Shown here: piece by piece, positions 26,801 to 34,046 of the stretch
Layout: each line of letters begins with the position of its first letter
Numbering within the stretch: the stretch's first letter is position 1
Source: Candidatus Hydrogenedentota bacterium
Lineage (GTDB): Bacteria > Hydrogenedentota > Hydrogenedentia > Hydrogenedentales > Hydrogenedentaceae
Length of the DNA: 34,065 nt
Reading direction: 5' to 3'
Assembly (NCBI GenBank): GCA_026415215.1
Contig: JAOAHN010000062.1
Location: 1 to 34,065, forward strand
Notes under the pieces: generated by a model
What the model was told of the DNA's origin: nothing
Seen by the model: only the letters and a program-made list of their open reading frames with translations
Databases searched by the model: none
Position numbers and translations under genes: made by a program

Positions 26801-28566
26801 CTAATAGCTTTGATCCTGACAATGATAACATACAATTTAACTGGAGAATTACAGAAAAGCCAAGGCAGAGTAGAGCAGAAATAAGCAATCCAAATGCTAC
26901 TTCTGTTTCATTTACTCCTGATTACCCGGGATACTATTCAATAAGGCTTACTGTTAACGATGGTGAGCTTAATTCCACACCCACTGAGATAAACTTGCGA
27001 ACACCAAATTTACCCCCAGTAGCCAGAATTTCGGCTCCAATACTTGTAGAAGTAGGAGAACAAGTCACAATTGATGGAAATGGCAGTTATGACCCAGATG
27101 GAGATTCCCTATCATATAGATGGCAACTGGTCTCAAAACCGCCAAATAGTATGACCTCTTTGTCTTCTTTAACTGACTCAAAAACAATTATTTACATAGA
27201 TCAAGCAGGTTCATACCAAGTAGCTCTCCAAGTAAACGACGGTAAAGTTTTCTCAGAAATAGAACGAGTGTTTGTATCCACAGGCAATGAACCGCCAGTA
27301 GCAGTAGTAAACCAGGATTTGAGTGGTACGGTGGGACTTCCTTGTTATTTAGACGGAAGCAAAAGTTACGATCCCAACAATGACGAGCTAATATATATAT
27401 GGTCACTTTCGGAGAAACCCGAAGGGAGTAATGTAGAATTACAAGAAAATGATACTCCAAATCCATACTTTACTCCAGATAAAGAAGGCTTATATGAGAT
27501 CCAACTTATAGTTTCAGATGGGAGACTTTATAGTAAACCCGCAGTTGCTAAGGTAAGCACCAACAACTCCCCTCCTATTGCACTAATATCCTCTTCCGAT
27601 GTCACAGCAAAGGTAGGTGATGTAATTACCTTAAATGGAGCTGAAAGCTACGATCCTGATGGAGATCCTCTCACCTTCACATGGACATTGTCATCCAAAC
27701 CAGATGGGAGCATAGCCACTATCTCTGACTCTGCTAAACCAACAGCGGTAATTACCATAGATAAAAAAGGGTTTTATCAAGGCACGCTAACTGTTAAAGA
27801 TTCTGCTAACATTTCTAATTCTGCCCAATTCACTATCACATGCATAAACCAACCACCAGTAGCAAAAGTAACTTCTTCCCAGCAAGTATTCATAGGGCAA
27901 ATGGTTACACTCGACGCTTCTGGCTCGCAAGACCCAGATGACGATCTACCGAAATGTGCATACGAATGGAAACTCATTAATAAACCTCACAACAGTAATG
28001 TGAATATTGAAAACCCTCACCAACTTAAAATATCTTTCATCCCCGATATAATAGGAACTTACAATTTTGATTTCGAGATTAAAGACCCAGAAAATGGATA
28101 TGATAAGGAATCAGTGTCAATAGAGGTTTTATGTACTCCACCTACTCCACCTAAGAAAGTCTCCGCATCTGACGGAGAACATTCTGACAAAATAGTAATT
28201 ACATGGGAGACATCTCCAGACGCGGTAGAGTATATGGTATTTATGAGCACTGAAAACAATTCAATCTCTGCGGTCCCTATTTCCAATTGGATAACTTCTC
28301 CCTATTGGGAAGACAATATAAATGTGGAGCAAATCATCTCCGAAAATTCTCCAACAGTTTCTAAGTGTGGATGCTCTAATGGGTACCTCCTCCCTTGTGA
28401 AACCCAAAACTATGTAGAAAAAAGGTATTATTGGGTAATTTCGAGAGTTAATGAATCTTGTGTAAGTTCGTTCAGCGAATGCGACTCTGGATATGTTGTG
28501 GTTGAGCTGAAAAAAGAAAAATTCTGGGAATTTATTTGTAAGCTAATTAGATTCTTCTCAAGATAA
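20881..28566 (+). CDS. Giant secreted protein with PKD-like repeats
   Basis: A 2,561-residue predicted surface or secreted protein. Residues 1-21 form a Sec signal peptide ending near TEAED. Two related beta-sandwich units follow (about 25-148 and 170-295; each has G-L-(D/G)FAW and TSF), joined by an acidic linker EGEIPTEGEETEGEE (about 151-166). About 297-416 resembles a CARDB domain (PDLAFSNGKIYP...LTEENNLG). About 723-797 looks like a carboxypeptidase-regulatory-type domain. From about 1395 to 2415 there are eleven PKD-like repeats of about 90 residues, each carrying a version of (G/S)xxSYDPDGDxLxFxWxLxxKPxxS and often ending in N.PPVA. About 2418-2545 is fibronectin-III-like, with a cysteine-rich patch (KCGCSNGYLLPC). 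The extreme C-terminus is basic and aromatic. I see no catalytic domain, LPxTG or PEP-CTERM. It may act in adhesion or as a scaffold. Confidence 0.88.
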   Translation: MRFTFYSLLIFLTTVVSFTEAEDIPLKIEHSITPLSDCRAQSYIDVIVEINYTGESPLLSLGLRETIPTGTSYYGIVGGNPPHIQPPFNTEGQLDFAWIFPPQMPTSFTYRLTVNSSLDSENVITSTGIYGTTETPEETPPIQFTFNCPIMEGEIPTEGEETEGEEVNETVTFNLSTNGEPEYIPEKEIEVIVTITYPPTLGITALGAKIFLPQSWSYLRVEEGSYLPPITPQPGSTGELGFAWVTIPPSGTSFSLIIKAGEEISSTKELTGYGLYRILEGQINTSTATVVFNLGPLPDLAFSNGKIYPERVYNGGLVEISYTTKNLGNSILNAGWYDRVYISTDNKFDESDTLISCEYRNGIIQPEETFDVKSLIHIPSHLIGTFYLLSKINAQKNFYELTEENNLGILGTVQVTQREYDIKITSTPITGSVGSPIRFQVFTYYPNSEKPYPYKQVDIMFSHRLRKVTKTIQTDNNGEYTYIYTPFSTEGGIYTLEAKSPPEIFYYCKAQSNLSGIGVSPSQLTIPYTSGKSIKISIDMINLGDEEEKNFSIYYSGLPNEWDLDYQLPTTIPGNSIEKGILTIYPNTLLEDITSAEIFFYSEKGSQTPLWCTFIPSTPYPKLEISPSPIDIVASIDKPQITTIEVKNSGGIDTGSINLSILPQSEQISLITGESIPNIKAGESFFISLQTLREQGNNSFLQEYHLLLSSPQIGDINIPIRIYEEYNAKIHIKVLDKTTNEPIRQGLITVLNENNEMLSYWVDSNGEVIIESEMGNITSISCLSHGYKPYAFSPIDRKIREETTQIYLERIPVTQIISFLKTSENLNFKDIKNINSDNGGLTPEFEVFPAYIDTSLKTYYNHNLIIRNNNKDRLLDLIIYPNLSVNKKFEPALKYIRELPPFESIEVPFALVNQNSSTLERSLSGIKYRKSENNSDTEFFLPLRLWNTESIQSDWTISYSEISDLINTDSQIIIIPTSVNIETEDFYYIEGNTSPIPLQFTIDPYYPVINTGEHLHLSISSNISHLNYNVNIQVKARSEEDITPLFSIQELSTISQSKTTDIQKSTPLCKTFKIIPSHEFFTTGEKEVFITVNIEYTNKRGETTLIVSPNIGFLINYNSTFEVHEFFPYKYEEFTETFSVPNTGKAFPVCYMIKKNDPLVNVILVKPGAIYLQENISGKTLTYTLFNSEINHINQPTNQLVHTLHLGTDNRICSGFWILETPDKYTLQEASLDTFNILEKNIYLPSICKRYKHDLLKLIKSQRNGKIQYLFVTNDDQDTERNPDTIYLSTGDIEQIEKVQCNWFKVDNSPLYGIAFRKNSEAPWVYIKLNFLEEINENSAIVRVIEFNGSPLPEQYYWVDKKVFPTLNILFSTSGASGTLYVELRRNQENNHRPFAIVPQSNYEIYRPNTLLLDGTGSYDEDGDNLIFRWQLISRPFHSLAYIKDSNTATPLLIPDVPGEYIIEFKVSDGLLSSDPIYITVNVVNRPPLPNISGLNKVHPKNIVILDASGTQDLDGDPLEFLWRLTSKPNGSKTTLQYIFDSSISFTPDLLGLYEVTLYISDGYDNISTKWNVEAVNNLPQFTLEYPTRVYLNQNVSIRLKNIYDPDNDPISFRWLLQEIPEGSGISLPSSYTDSVSFVADKRGIYKLLLNISDTYEQRDEIITVNCINRNPNVVINANETEISHGDEITIDGSLTSDPDNDELIFNWELTLKPAQSSAELYLIEKKISLLRTDVPGTYKVKLTAEDGYGGTDSKMVSIYATNSSPLCNLPEEHTCYVGTPLVITCKEAEDRENDNIYYVWSIAEKPEGSSPQLLNYSENALFIGDKKGLYKLELEVSDNWGEKSKCYTNIKIINRIPNAILKILTSPIHIGKTVVITSEESFDSDGDPVISQQWKLTSKPPESNSQLSNLSGPETQIIPDKKGIYTIELKVFDGTDWSTSSSIQFSPVNRAPIAQIMAPATFELNQPCILNGSNSFDPDNDNIQFNWRITEKPRQSRAEISNPNATSVSFTPDYPGYYSIRLTVNDGELNSTPTEINLRTPNLPPVARISAPILVEVGEQVTIDGNGSYDPDGDSLSYRWQLVSKPPNSMTSLSSLTDSKTIIYIDQAGSYQVALQVNDGKVFSEIERVFVSTGNEPPVAVVNQDLSGTVGLPCYLDGSKSYDPNNDELIYIWSLSEKPEGSNVELQENDTPNPYFTPDKEGLYEIQLIVSDGRLYSKPAVAKVSTNNSPPIALISSSDVTAKVGDVITLNGAESYDPDGDPLTFTWTLSSKPDGSIATISDSAKPTAVITIDKKGFYQGTLTVKDSANISNSAQFTITCINQPPVAKVTSSQQVFIGQMVTLDASGSQDPDDDLPKCAYEWKLINKPHNSNVNIENPHQLKISFIPDIIGTYNFDFEIKDPENGYDKESVSIEVLCTPPTPPKKVSASDGEHSDKIVITWETSPDAVEYMVFMSTENNSISAVPISNWITSPYWEDNINVEQIISENSPTVSKCGCSNGYLLPCETQNYVEKRYYWVISRVNESCVSSFSECDSGYVVVELKKEKFWEFICKLIRFFSR

Positions 28567-28763
28567 TTTCATTCAAGCAAATACTATTCCCAAAGTTCTT
28601 ACTTTTAGGGTATCTTCTTATTTATTCAGGTAATATATTCAACTGAATCAGTTACTTCTTTTTTTAGCCACTCTCCCTTAAAATAATTTTTCACTAACAG
28701 ATAAAAATGTTTATAATAAAACTGTTAGATATGAAACTATATAAAATAGGAAAATAAGTCAAA

Positions 28764-29408
28764 ATGATTAAGGCAAGGACAGGAAAAGTAAATATCATAA
28801 TAAGTTTAGGAGCCCGATTTATATTATGGTTATTAGGTTGGAAGGTTCAGGGACCTCCTCCCCCTTTTCCTAAATATGTAGCTATCTTCGCTTCTCATAC
28901 TTCTAATTGGGATGGTCTTATAGGAATCTTATGCAGTTTTGTACTAAGAGTAAGGGGAAACTGGCTCGGAAAAGATAGTCTAATGAAAGGCCCGTTTGGT
29001 TGGTTTCTCAAAAAGATTGGTGGAATTCCCGTAGATAGGTCATCCCCTCAAAAGCTCGTAAAGCAAGTAGTAGAGTTTTTTAATAGCAATGATCAAGCTG
29101 TATTAGGCATAGCACCAGAGGGTACCAGATATTTTACAGACCATTGGAAAAGTGGATTTTATCATATTGCATACCATGCAAAAGTACCGATTGTGCTTGG
29201 TTTTTGGGACTATTCAAAAAAAATAGTAGGAAATTCAGGAGTATATATATACCCCTCAGGAAACATGGAAGAAGATCTTAAAATTATCGAGGAAACATAT
29301 GATAAATTCTCTCCCAAATATCCAGAACATAGAAGTACAGTTAAGTTTAAGAATTACTCCCTTATCCCTCTTGAAGAAACACACCAAGAGCCGAACCAAA
29401 CTCAATAA
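28764..29408 (+). CDS. PlsC-like lysophospholipid acyltransferase family protein
   Basis: A 214-residue membrane-associated acyltransferase of the glycerolipid (LPLAT) superfamily, which moves an acyl group to a hydroxyl of a lipid-type acceptor. The catalytic motif HX4D is HTSNWD (H45, D50). The second block is KKIGGIPVDRS and the third APEGTR (E119-R122). The N-terminus (about 10-26, IIISLGARFILWLLGW) is a short hydrophobic anchor. The acceptor and the acyl donor are unknown. It opens the + strand cluster that continues with SCP2-like, aminotransferase and transketolase genes, 63 bases before the next gene. A TATAAT at 28712-28717 could serve the cluster. Confidence 0.85.
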   Translation: MIKARTGKVNIIISLGARFILWLLGWKVQGPPPPFPKYVAIFASHTSNWDGLIGILCSFVLRVRGNWLGKDSLMKGPFGWFLKKIGGIPVDRSSPQKLVKQVVEFFNSNDQAVLGIAPEGTRYFTDHWKSGFYHIAYHAKVPIVLGFWDYSKKIVGNSGVYIYPSGNMEEDLKIIEETYDKFSPKYPEHRSTVKFKNYSLIPLEETHQEPNQTQ

Positions 29409-29471
29409 AAACTTGCAAACTTAGTAATATTTTTAATATTTTTATTAAAAGTTACAAAGAAGGAATTAGAG

Positions 29472-30278
29472 ATGGGGAGCAAACTTGCTACAAAGTGTTC
29501 TCAAAATGCCAAAGAAAAAAAGAATAACATAATTAAAGCGGAGTTATATCTAAGGGCGATACTCCCAACTCTTTCAGATTTAGTGAAGGTTGATACAAAA
29601 GCAAAAAGTATTATAGAAAATAGGAAAATCAGCATACTTTTAAATCTTCGAAATGTTACTAAAACACTACTTAAAGTGGACAACGGAAAAATTATAAGCA
29701 TCACAAATCCTAATGAATGCGGTAATATTCACCTTTACTTTATCTCACCTGAACATGCCTTAGGAGTGTTCGAACAAGGAAAGCTTCCTATACTTCTAAG
29801 AGGATTTACAAAAATATCTTTTCTTAGGAATGAATTCGATGCTTTATCAAAAAGATTAGAATATTTCCTTAAGCCTACTGAAAATCTTAGTTTAGACGAG
29901 AGGAAAATTTCAGTTGCATTACAATTCAAATCCGCTCTTCGTATGGGAGAGGTCCTTGGAGAAACAGATGAAGTTTGCCAAACGATATTGAAAAATACTA
30001 CTCCGGGAATCTTGAAAATCAGCATCGATGAGATAGGTTTTGAGGCATATTTCGGAAACATCAATGGTAAATGGAAATATATAGAATGTCCTGATAAGGG
30101 TCAAGCAGTTTCATCAACACTCTCCTTCAAAAATTTAGAAACTGCAGAAGCAATGCTAACGAACAAACTTGATACATTCTCAGCTCTGGGTTTGGGAAAC
30201 ATTCAAATCTGGGGGTTAGTCCCTATCATAGATAATGTTGGATTAGTACTTAGTAGAATTAACTATTTCATATCATAA
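29472..30278 (+). CDS. Tandem SCP2-like (sterol-carrier-type) protein
   Basis: A 268-residue soluble protein with no signal peptide. The C-terminal half (about 175-268) has SCP2-like features: VSSTLSFKNLETAEAMLTNKLDTFSALGLGNIQIWGLVPIIDN, in which a phase like 'F.d...a..ml.gkld...A.g.G.i...G..p..' is typical. The N-terminal half (about 50-145) appears to be a second, more diverged copy (GNIHLYFISPEHALGVFEQGKLPILLRGFTK). SCP2 folds bind lipids, fatty acyl chains or polyisoprenoids in a hydrophobic cavity. The protein at 33448 shares its layout. AAGGAA precedes the ATG; the aminotransferase gene follows after 30 bases. Domain assignment is from pattern memory, not a profile search. Confidence 0.6.
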   Translation: MGSKLATKCSQNAKEKKNNIIKAELYLRAILPTLSDLVKVDTKAKSIIENRKISILLNLRNVTKTLLKVDNGKIISITNPNECGNIHLYFISPEHALGVFEQGKLPILLRGFTKISFLRNEFDALSKRLEYFLKPTENLSLDERKISVALQFKSALRMGEVLGETDEVCQTILKNTTPGILKISIDEIGFEAYFGNINGKWKYIECPDKGQAVSSTLSFKNLETAEAMLTNKLDTFSALGLGNIQIWGLVPIIDNVGLVLSRINYFIS

Positions 30279-30308
30279 AAATCTAAAATGGTGAATTGAG
30301 GATGTAAT

Positions 30309-31547
30309 ATGAGAATCTATGATTATCCAGAAAACCGCAAGTGGTTTGAAAGAGCATCTAAAGTAATACCTTGTGGAGTTTATGGACACTTTAGCCCTGC
30401 ACCTTGTGTACCTCCGGATGCATATCCGTTCTTTGGGATTAAGGCAGAAGGTTGTAGGTTCTGGGATGTAGATGGAAATGAATTTATAGATTACATGTGT
30501 GCCTATGGGCCAATGATACTTGGGTATCATAATCCTGTAGTAGATGAGGCCTTTTTAAGGCAATTGAGGGAGTGTGATGTCAATAGCATAGCCTCAACAA
30601 AAATGGTAGAACTCGCTGAGTTCTTGGTAGATCTTGTACCAATAGCAGATTGGGCATTTTTTGCAAAGAACGGCGCAGATGTGACTAACTATGCAGTAAT
30701 GATTGCAAGAGCTGCAACTGGTAGAAAAAAAATTATAGCAATAAAAGGCGGATACCATGGCACTTCTCCGTGGATGCAGGGAATAGGACATCCAGGGGTT
30801 ACAGAAGAAGATGTTGCTAATGTTATCAGAATCCCTTGGAACAACTTAAATGCACTCGAACAAGCTCTAGAAGAAAATTATGGAGAAATAGCGGGATTCA
30901 TATCTTCACCATACCACCATCCAGTGTTTACTGACAATGAATATCCAGCCGAAGGATATTGGGAGGGTGTTCAAAAGTTATTAAAAAAGCATGGAGTTAT
31001 TCTAATAGTCGATGATGTAAGAGCTGGATTTAGGTTACATTTGGGAGGTTCAAATGAATTTTTCGGCTTTAAGCCAGATTTAATCTGCTTCTGCAAAGCG
31101 ATTGCTAACGGATATCCAATATCAGCCTTAGTGGGGAGGGAAGAGTTAAAAGTAGATGCCTCGAAAGTTTTCCACACTGGAAGTTATTGGTTCTCTGCTC
31201 CATATATGGCTGCAGCTTTAGCTAATTTGCAGGAACTGAAACGCCTTAACGCTCCAGAATACCTATACAAATTGGGGCTAAAATTCAACGAGGGGTTAGT
31301 AAAGATTGCTAAGGAATATGGCTTTAACCTTAAAGTAACCGGACATCCATCTATGGCCTACTATAGAATAACCGATGACCCTACACTTATGCTAACGCAA
31401 AAATGGTGTGCTGAATGTACCAAGAGAGGAGCTTATTTTACCTCACATCATAATTGGTTTCTCTCTATGGCACATACAGAAAAGGATATAGAGAAAACTT
31501 GGGAAATCGCCGAAGATGCATTCAAAATACTGAAGTCATCAGTATAA
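30309..31547 (+). CDS. Class III PLP aminotransferase, glutamate-1-semialdehyde aminomutase-like
   Basis: A 412-residue fold-type I, class III aminotransferase. N-terminal block: GCRFWDVDGNEFIDYMCAYG. PLP-phosphate region: FFAKNGADVTNYAVMIARAATGRKKI and GGYHGTSPWMQ. The cofactor aspartate lies in LIVDDVRAGFRLH, and the Schiff-base lysine is K263 in CKAIANGYPISALVG. It resembles GSA 2,1-aminomutase (HemL) but departs from it in context: no heme genes are near, and the usual DEVMTGFR is DDVRAGFR. Its place between a tandem SCP2-like gene and a transketolase pair suggests transamination of a keto or aldehyde sugar- or lipid-linked substrate, which is inference. GAGG upstream supports the ATG; the next gene starts 15 bases on. 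Confidence 0.85.
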   Translation: MRIYDYPENRKWFERASKVIPCGVYGHFSPAPCVPPDAYPFFGIKAEGCRFWDVDGNEFIDYMCAYGPMILGYHNPVVDEAFLRQLRECDVNSIASTKMVELAEFLVDLVPIADWAFFAKNGADVTNYAVMIARAATGRKKIIAIKGGYHGTSPWMQGIGHPGVTEEDVANVIRIPWNNLNALEQALEENYGEIAGFISSPYHHPVFTDNEYPAEGYWEGVQKLLKKHGVILIVDDVRAGFRLHLGGSNEFFGFKPDLICFCKAIANGYPISALVGREELKVDASKVFHTGSYWFSAPYMAAALANLQELKRLNAPEYLYKLGLKFNEGLVKIAKEYGFNLKVTGHPSMAYYRITDDPTLMLTQKWCAECTKRGAYFTSHHNWFLSMAHTEKDIEKTWEIAEDAFKILKSSV

Positions 31548-31562
31548 AGAGGAGAATGTAGT

Positions 31563-32315
31563 ATGCCATTGACAGAAAAAGAGCATGTAGAACTGAGAAA
31601 AATGGCTCGAAAAATCAGAAAAGATATTGTAGATGTTACACATTGGTGTGGTGGAAGCCATATCGGTGGTTCACTTAGCATGGTAGAAATTCTCGTAATT
31701 TTATATTGGAAATACCTACGAATCGATCCTAAAAATCCACAATGGGAAGATAGAGATAGGTTAGTTTTAAGTAAGGGCCACGGAGGTGTAGGACATGCAG
31801 TAGTACTTGCAAACAGGGGATACTTTGATTTCGAGCTCCTTAAAGAGTTTAATCAATTCGGCTCTCCTTTTGGAATGCACTTAGACTCCACTAAAGCCCC
31901 AGGGGTAGACGCTTCCACTGGTTCTATGGGACACGGATTACCCCAAGCTGTGGGAATGGCATTAGGCTCTCGAGTGCTAAAAAAAGATTGGCGGGTTTAC
32001 GCTGTAGTCGGTGATGGAGAGTGCAATGAGGGGTCAATTTGGGAGGCGGCAATGGCAGCTAATCACTACAAGGTGGGTAATTTAATAGCCTTCCTCGATA
32101 GAAATCACTTAATGATAGACGGTCCTACAGAATCAGTGATGAGTTTAGAACCATTAGATAAGAAGTGGGAGGCTTTTGGTTGGTACACTCAGGTAATAGA
32201 CGGTCATGACTTTATAGCTTTAGCTGACGCTATAGACAAGGCACTTGAGAATAAGAATGGCCCTTCCATGATAATATGCAAAACGATAAAGGGGAAAGGA
32301 GTTTCTTTTATGTAA
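31563..32315 (+). CDS. Transketolase N-terminal (TPP-binding) subunit, ended by tandem stops
   Basis: A 250-codon frame for the pyrophosphate-binding half of a split transketolase, which with the next gene would transfer two-carbon ketol units. The TPP motif is complete (GDGECNEGSIWE ... LDRNHLMIDG), and the N-terminal blocks HIGGSLSMVEILVILYWKYL, DRLVLSKGHGG and STGSMGHGLPQAVGMALG are standard. The frame ends VSFM-TAA-TGA, exactly where split transketolases normally continue with a motif like M(E)(G/N)NxAWH. That tail is present in the same frame immediately after the stops (32319-32411, separate entry). Full length would be 283 codons, the family norm. GAGGAG precedes the ATG. Confidence 0.85.
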   Translation: MPLTEKEHVELRKMARKIRKDIVDVTHWCGGSHIGGSLSMVEILVILYWKYLRIDPKNPQWEDRDRLVLSKGHGGVGHAVVLANRGYFDFELLKEFNQFGSPFGMHLDSTKAPGVDASTGSMGHGLPQAVGMALGSRVLKKDWRVYAVVGDGECNEGSIWEAAMAANHYKVGNLIAFLDRNHLMIDGPTESVMSLEPLDKKWEAFGWYTQVIDGHDFIALADAIDKALENKNGPSMIICKTIKGKGVSFM

Positions 32316-32411
32316 TGAAATACCGCATGGCACTATGGAGGGCTAAACGCGGAACTTGCACAAAAAGCCAAGCAATCCATCGATGAGGTGTACAAAGACC
32401 TCGAGTTATAG
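32313..32411 (+). pseudogene. In-frame continuation of the transketolase N subunit after TAA TGA
   Basis: TAA (32313-32315) and TGA (32316-32318) are followed without frame change by 30 sense codons, beginning NTAWHYGGLNAELAQKAK, and then a TAG at 32409. The tail carries the conserved AWH and the helical C-terminus expected for this subunit. There is no ribosome site for separate translation. The TK C-subunit Shine-Dalgarno (AAAGGAGGT) begins five bases after the TAG, so the layout fits a 283-codon gene. GAA to TAA and GGA (or AGA) to TGA would each be one base change. An alternative is compensating indels (a T gained after ATG, an A lost in GAAAAT). Confidence 0.8.
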
Positions 32412-32429
32412 TAGTAAAGGAGGTATAAA

Positions 32430-33446
32430 ATGAGTGCTAAGACAGGTTTAACTTGGACTGTTTATGATGCAGACAAGATGACACAAGCAGAAACTTATGG
32501 GTTAGTTCTAAGCTATTTAGGAGAAATTAACCCAAAAATAGTTGGATTGTCTGCGGACTTGGCAAAATCTACCAAAATAGGAAAGTTTGGTGAAAAATTT
32601 CCTGACAGATTTTTTAATCTTGGAATAGCGGAACAAAATATGTTTGGGGTAGCTGCAGGGTTAGCCAAGGCAGGTCTTCTTCCTTTTGTTTCTACATTTT
32701 CAGTTTTTGCATCCATGAGGGCAGTAGAATTTCTAAGAGACGATATATGCTACCAAAATTTAAATGTAAAGGTGATAGCTACTCATGGAGGTACCTCGTT
32801 TGGTTCCGCTGGTACGACTCATCATTCTATAGAAGATTTATCCATAATCCGAGCTATTCCTAATATAAAGCTTATAGTCCCTGCAGACTCTGTGGAAACT
32901 GCTATGGCGGTACAAGCCTGTGTTGAGGTGGAGGGACCCGTATATATAAGAATTGGAAGAAGTTTCGAACCGAGAGTTTATGAAACAGATGATTACGGGT
33001 TCACCATAGGCAAAGCAGTAGAGATGAGACCAGGCACAGATGTTACAGTTATAGCTTGCGGAGCAGTAGTTTACCATGCAGTCGAAGCTTCCAAAATATT
33101 AGAGAGGGAAGATGGTATATCCGTAAGAGTACTAAATATGCACACAATAAAGCCAATAGATAAAGAGGCTATTGAGAAAGCTGTTGTCGAAACGAGAAGA
33201 ATTATAACATTTGAAGACCATAATATCTATGGAGGGCTTGGTAGTGCGGTCGGAGAGGTAGTAGCTGAATTAGGAAGAGCATGTGCCTTTACACGGGTAG
33301 GTATTCCTGACAAATTCAGCCCACACGGCTATCCAGAAGATTTGATGCATTACCACAAAATTGACACTGATGGAATTATTGAAAAAGTGAGAGAATTGTT
33401 AGGCAAAGAATTTGAAAAAGAAGAAGATTGGGAGGATGAGTATTAA
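32430..33446 (+). CDS. Transketolase C-terminal subunit
   Basis: A 338-residue pyrimidine-binding plus C-terminal half of a split transketolase; it should pair with the product of 31563-32315. The catalytic glutamate is E68 in FFNLGIAEQNM. Family blocks are GLSADLAKSTKIGKFGEKFPDRF, TFSVFASMRAVEFLRDDICY, THGGTSFGSAGTTHHSIEDLSIIR, YIRIGR and FEDHNIYGGLGSAVGE. The donor and acceptor sugars are unknown; split transketolases serve the pentose phosphate pathway and also specialised sugar pathways. An exceptionally good AAAGGAGGT stands before the ATG. The C-terminus is acidic (EKEEDWEDEY). The next gene begins one base after the stop. Confidence 0.9.
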   Translation: MSAKTGLTWTVYDADKMTQAETYGLVLSYLGEINPKIVGLSADLAKSTKIGKFGEKFPDRFFNLGIAEQNMFGVAAGLAKAGLLPFVSTFSVFASMRAVEFLRDDICYQNLNVKVIATHGGTSFGSAGTTHHSIEDLSIIRAIPNIKLIVPADSVETAMAVQACVEVEGPVYIRIGRSFEPRVYETDDYGFTIGKAVEMRPGTDVTVIACGAVVYHAVEASKILEREDGISVRVLNMHTIKPIDKEAIEKAVVETRRIITFEDHNIYGGLGSAVGEVVAELGRACAFTRVGIPDKFSPHGYPEDLMHYHKIDTDGIIEKVRELLGKEFEKEEDWEDEY

Positions 33447-33447
33447 T

Positions 33448-34046
33448 ATGTCAGAGGGTAATAAAGAATCCTTAGTAGCAAGGATAATATTCAAAGCTGT
33501 TTTACCAGTTATAAAAGTATTATTAGAGGACCATCCAAAGTTTAAGAAAAGGTTTGAAAATGTAAAAGGAACTGTATTGTTCGTAACAAAAGAAGGAGAA
33601 CAAAGAGTAGGTGCATATATAAAATTTGATAATCTGAATTTTGAAACCGGCACAGAAATTTTAGAAAACCCAGATCTAACCTTCGAATTTGGTTCACTAT
33701 CCAAGCTGAACAATTTTTTCAAAGGCAAAATAGTCTTACCTAAAATAAGAGGGTTCACAAATTTTGGATTACTATGGCGAGTGTTAAGTGTGCTTCTCTA
33801 TATGAAGATTCTGATGCCGGATGCAAAACCTAAAACTCCACTTGACGCAAAAATGAAAGTAAAAATGACATTGTACATGGTATCCACCGCACTAAGCCAA
33901 TTAAACAAAGCAGGCGATCCTGAAATGTTAAAGTGGACTACAAAACAACCAGAGCGTATATACCAATGGACTGTAGATAATGAAGATATAGCGTGTTGGC
34001 TTAAAGTAAAAGCAGGACAAACCAAAGCGGGGAGAGGTATATATAC
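33448..34046 (+). CDS. Second SCP2-like protein, truncated by the contig end
   Basis: Open from ATG 33448 to the end of native sequence (199 full codons); the C-terminus is missing. It begins MSEGNKESLVARIIF. Residues about 40-120 contain TVLFVTKEGEQRVGAYIKF, NPDLTFEFGSLSKLNNFFKG and ILPKIRG-type SCP2-like features (KIVLPKIRGFTNFGLLWRV). This parallels GKLPILLRGFTKISFLRNEF in the tandem SCP2-like protein at 29472. The last residues (YQWTVDNEDIACWLKVKAG) look like the start of a second domain, so this is probably a two-domain relative. It begins one base after the transketolase C subunit, so it is in the same operon. Translation of the final bases CTGTCTC... gives adapter-derived residues, not protein. 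Confidence 0.65.

Noticed and set aside
32313-32318. Selenocysteine at the TGA in the transketolase N subunit
   Set aside because: A TAA stands immediately before it, transketolases do not use selenocysteine there, and I see no SECIS-like hairpin just downstream.
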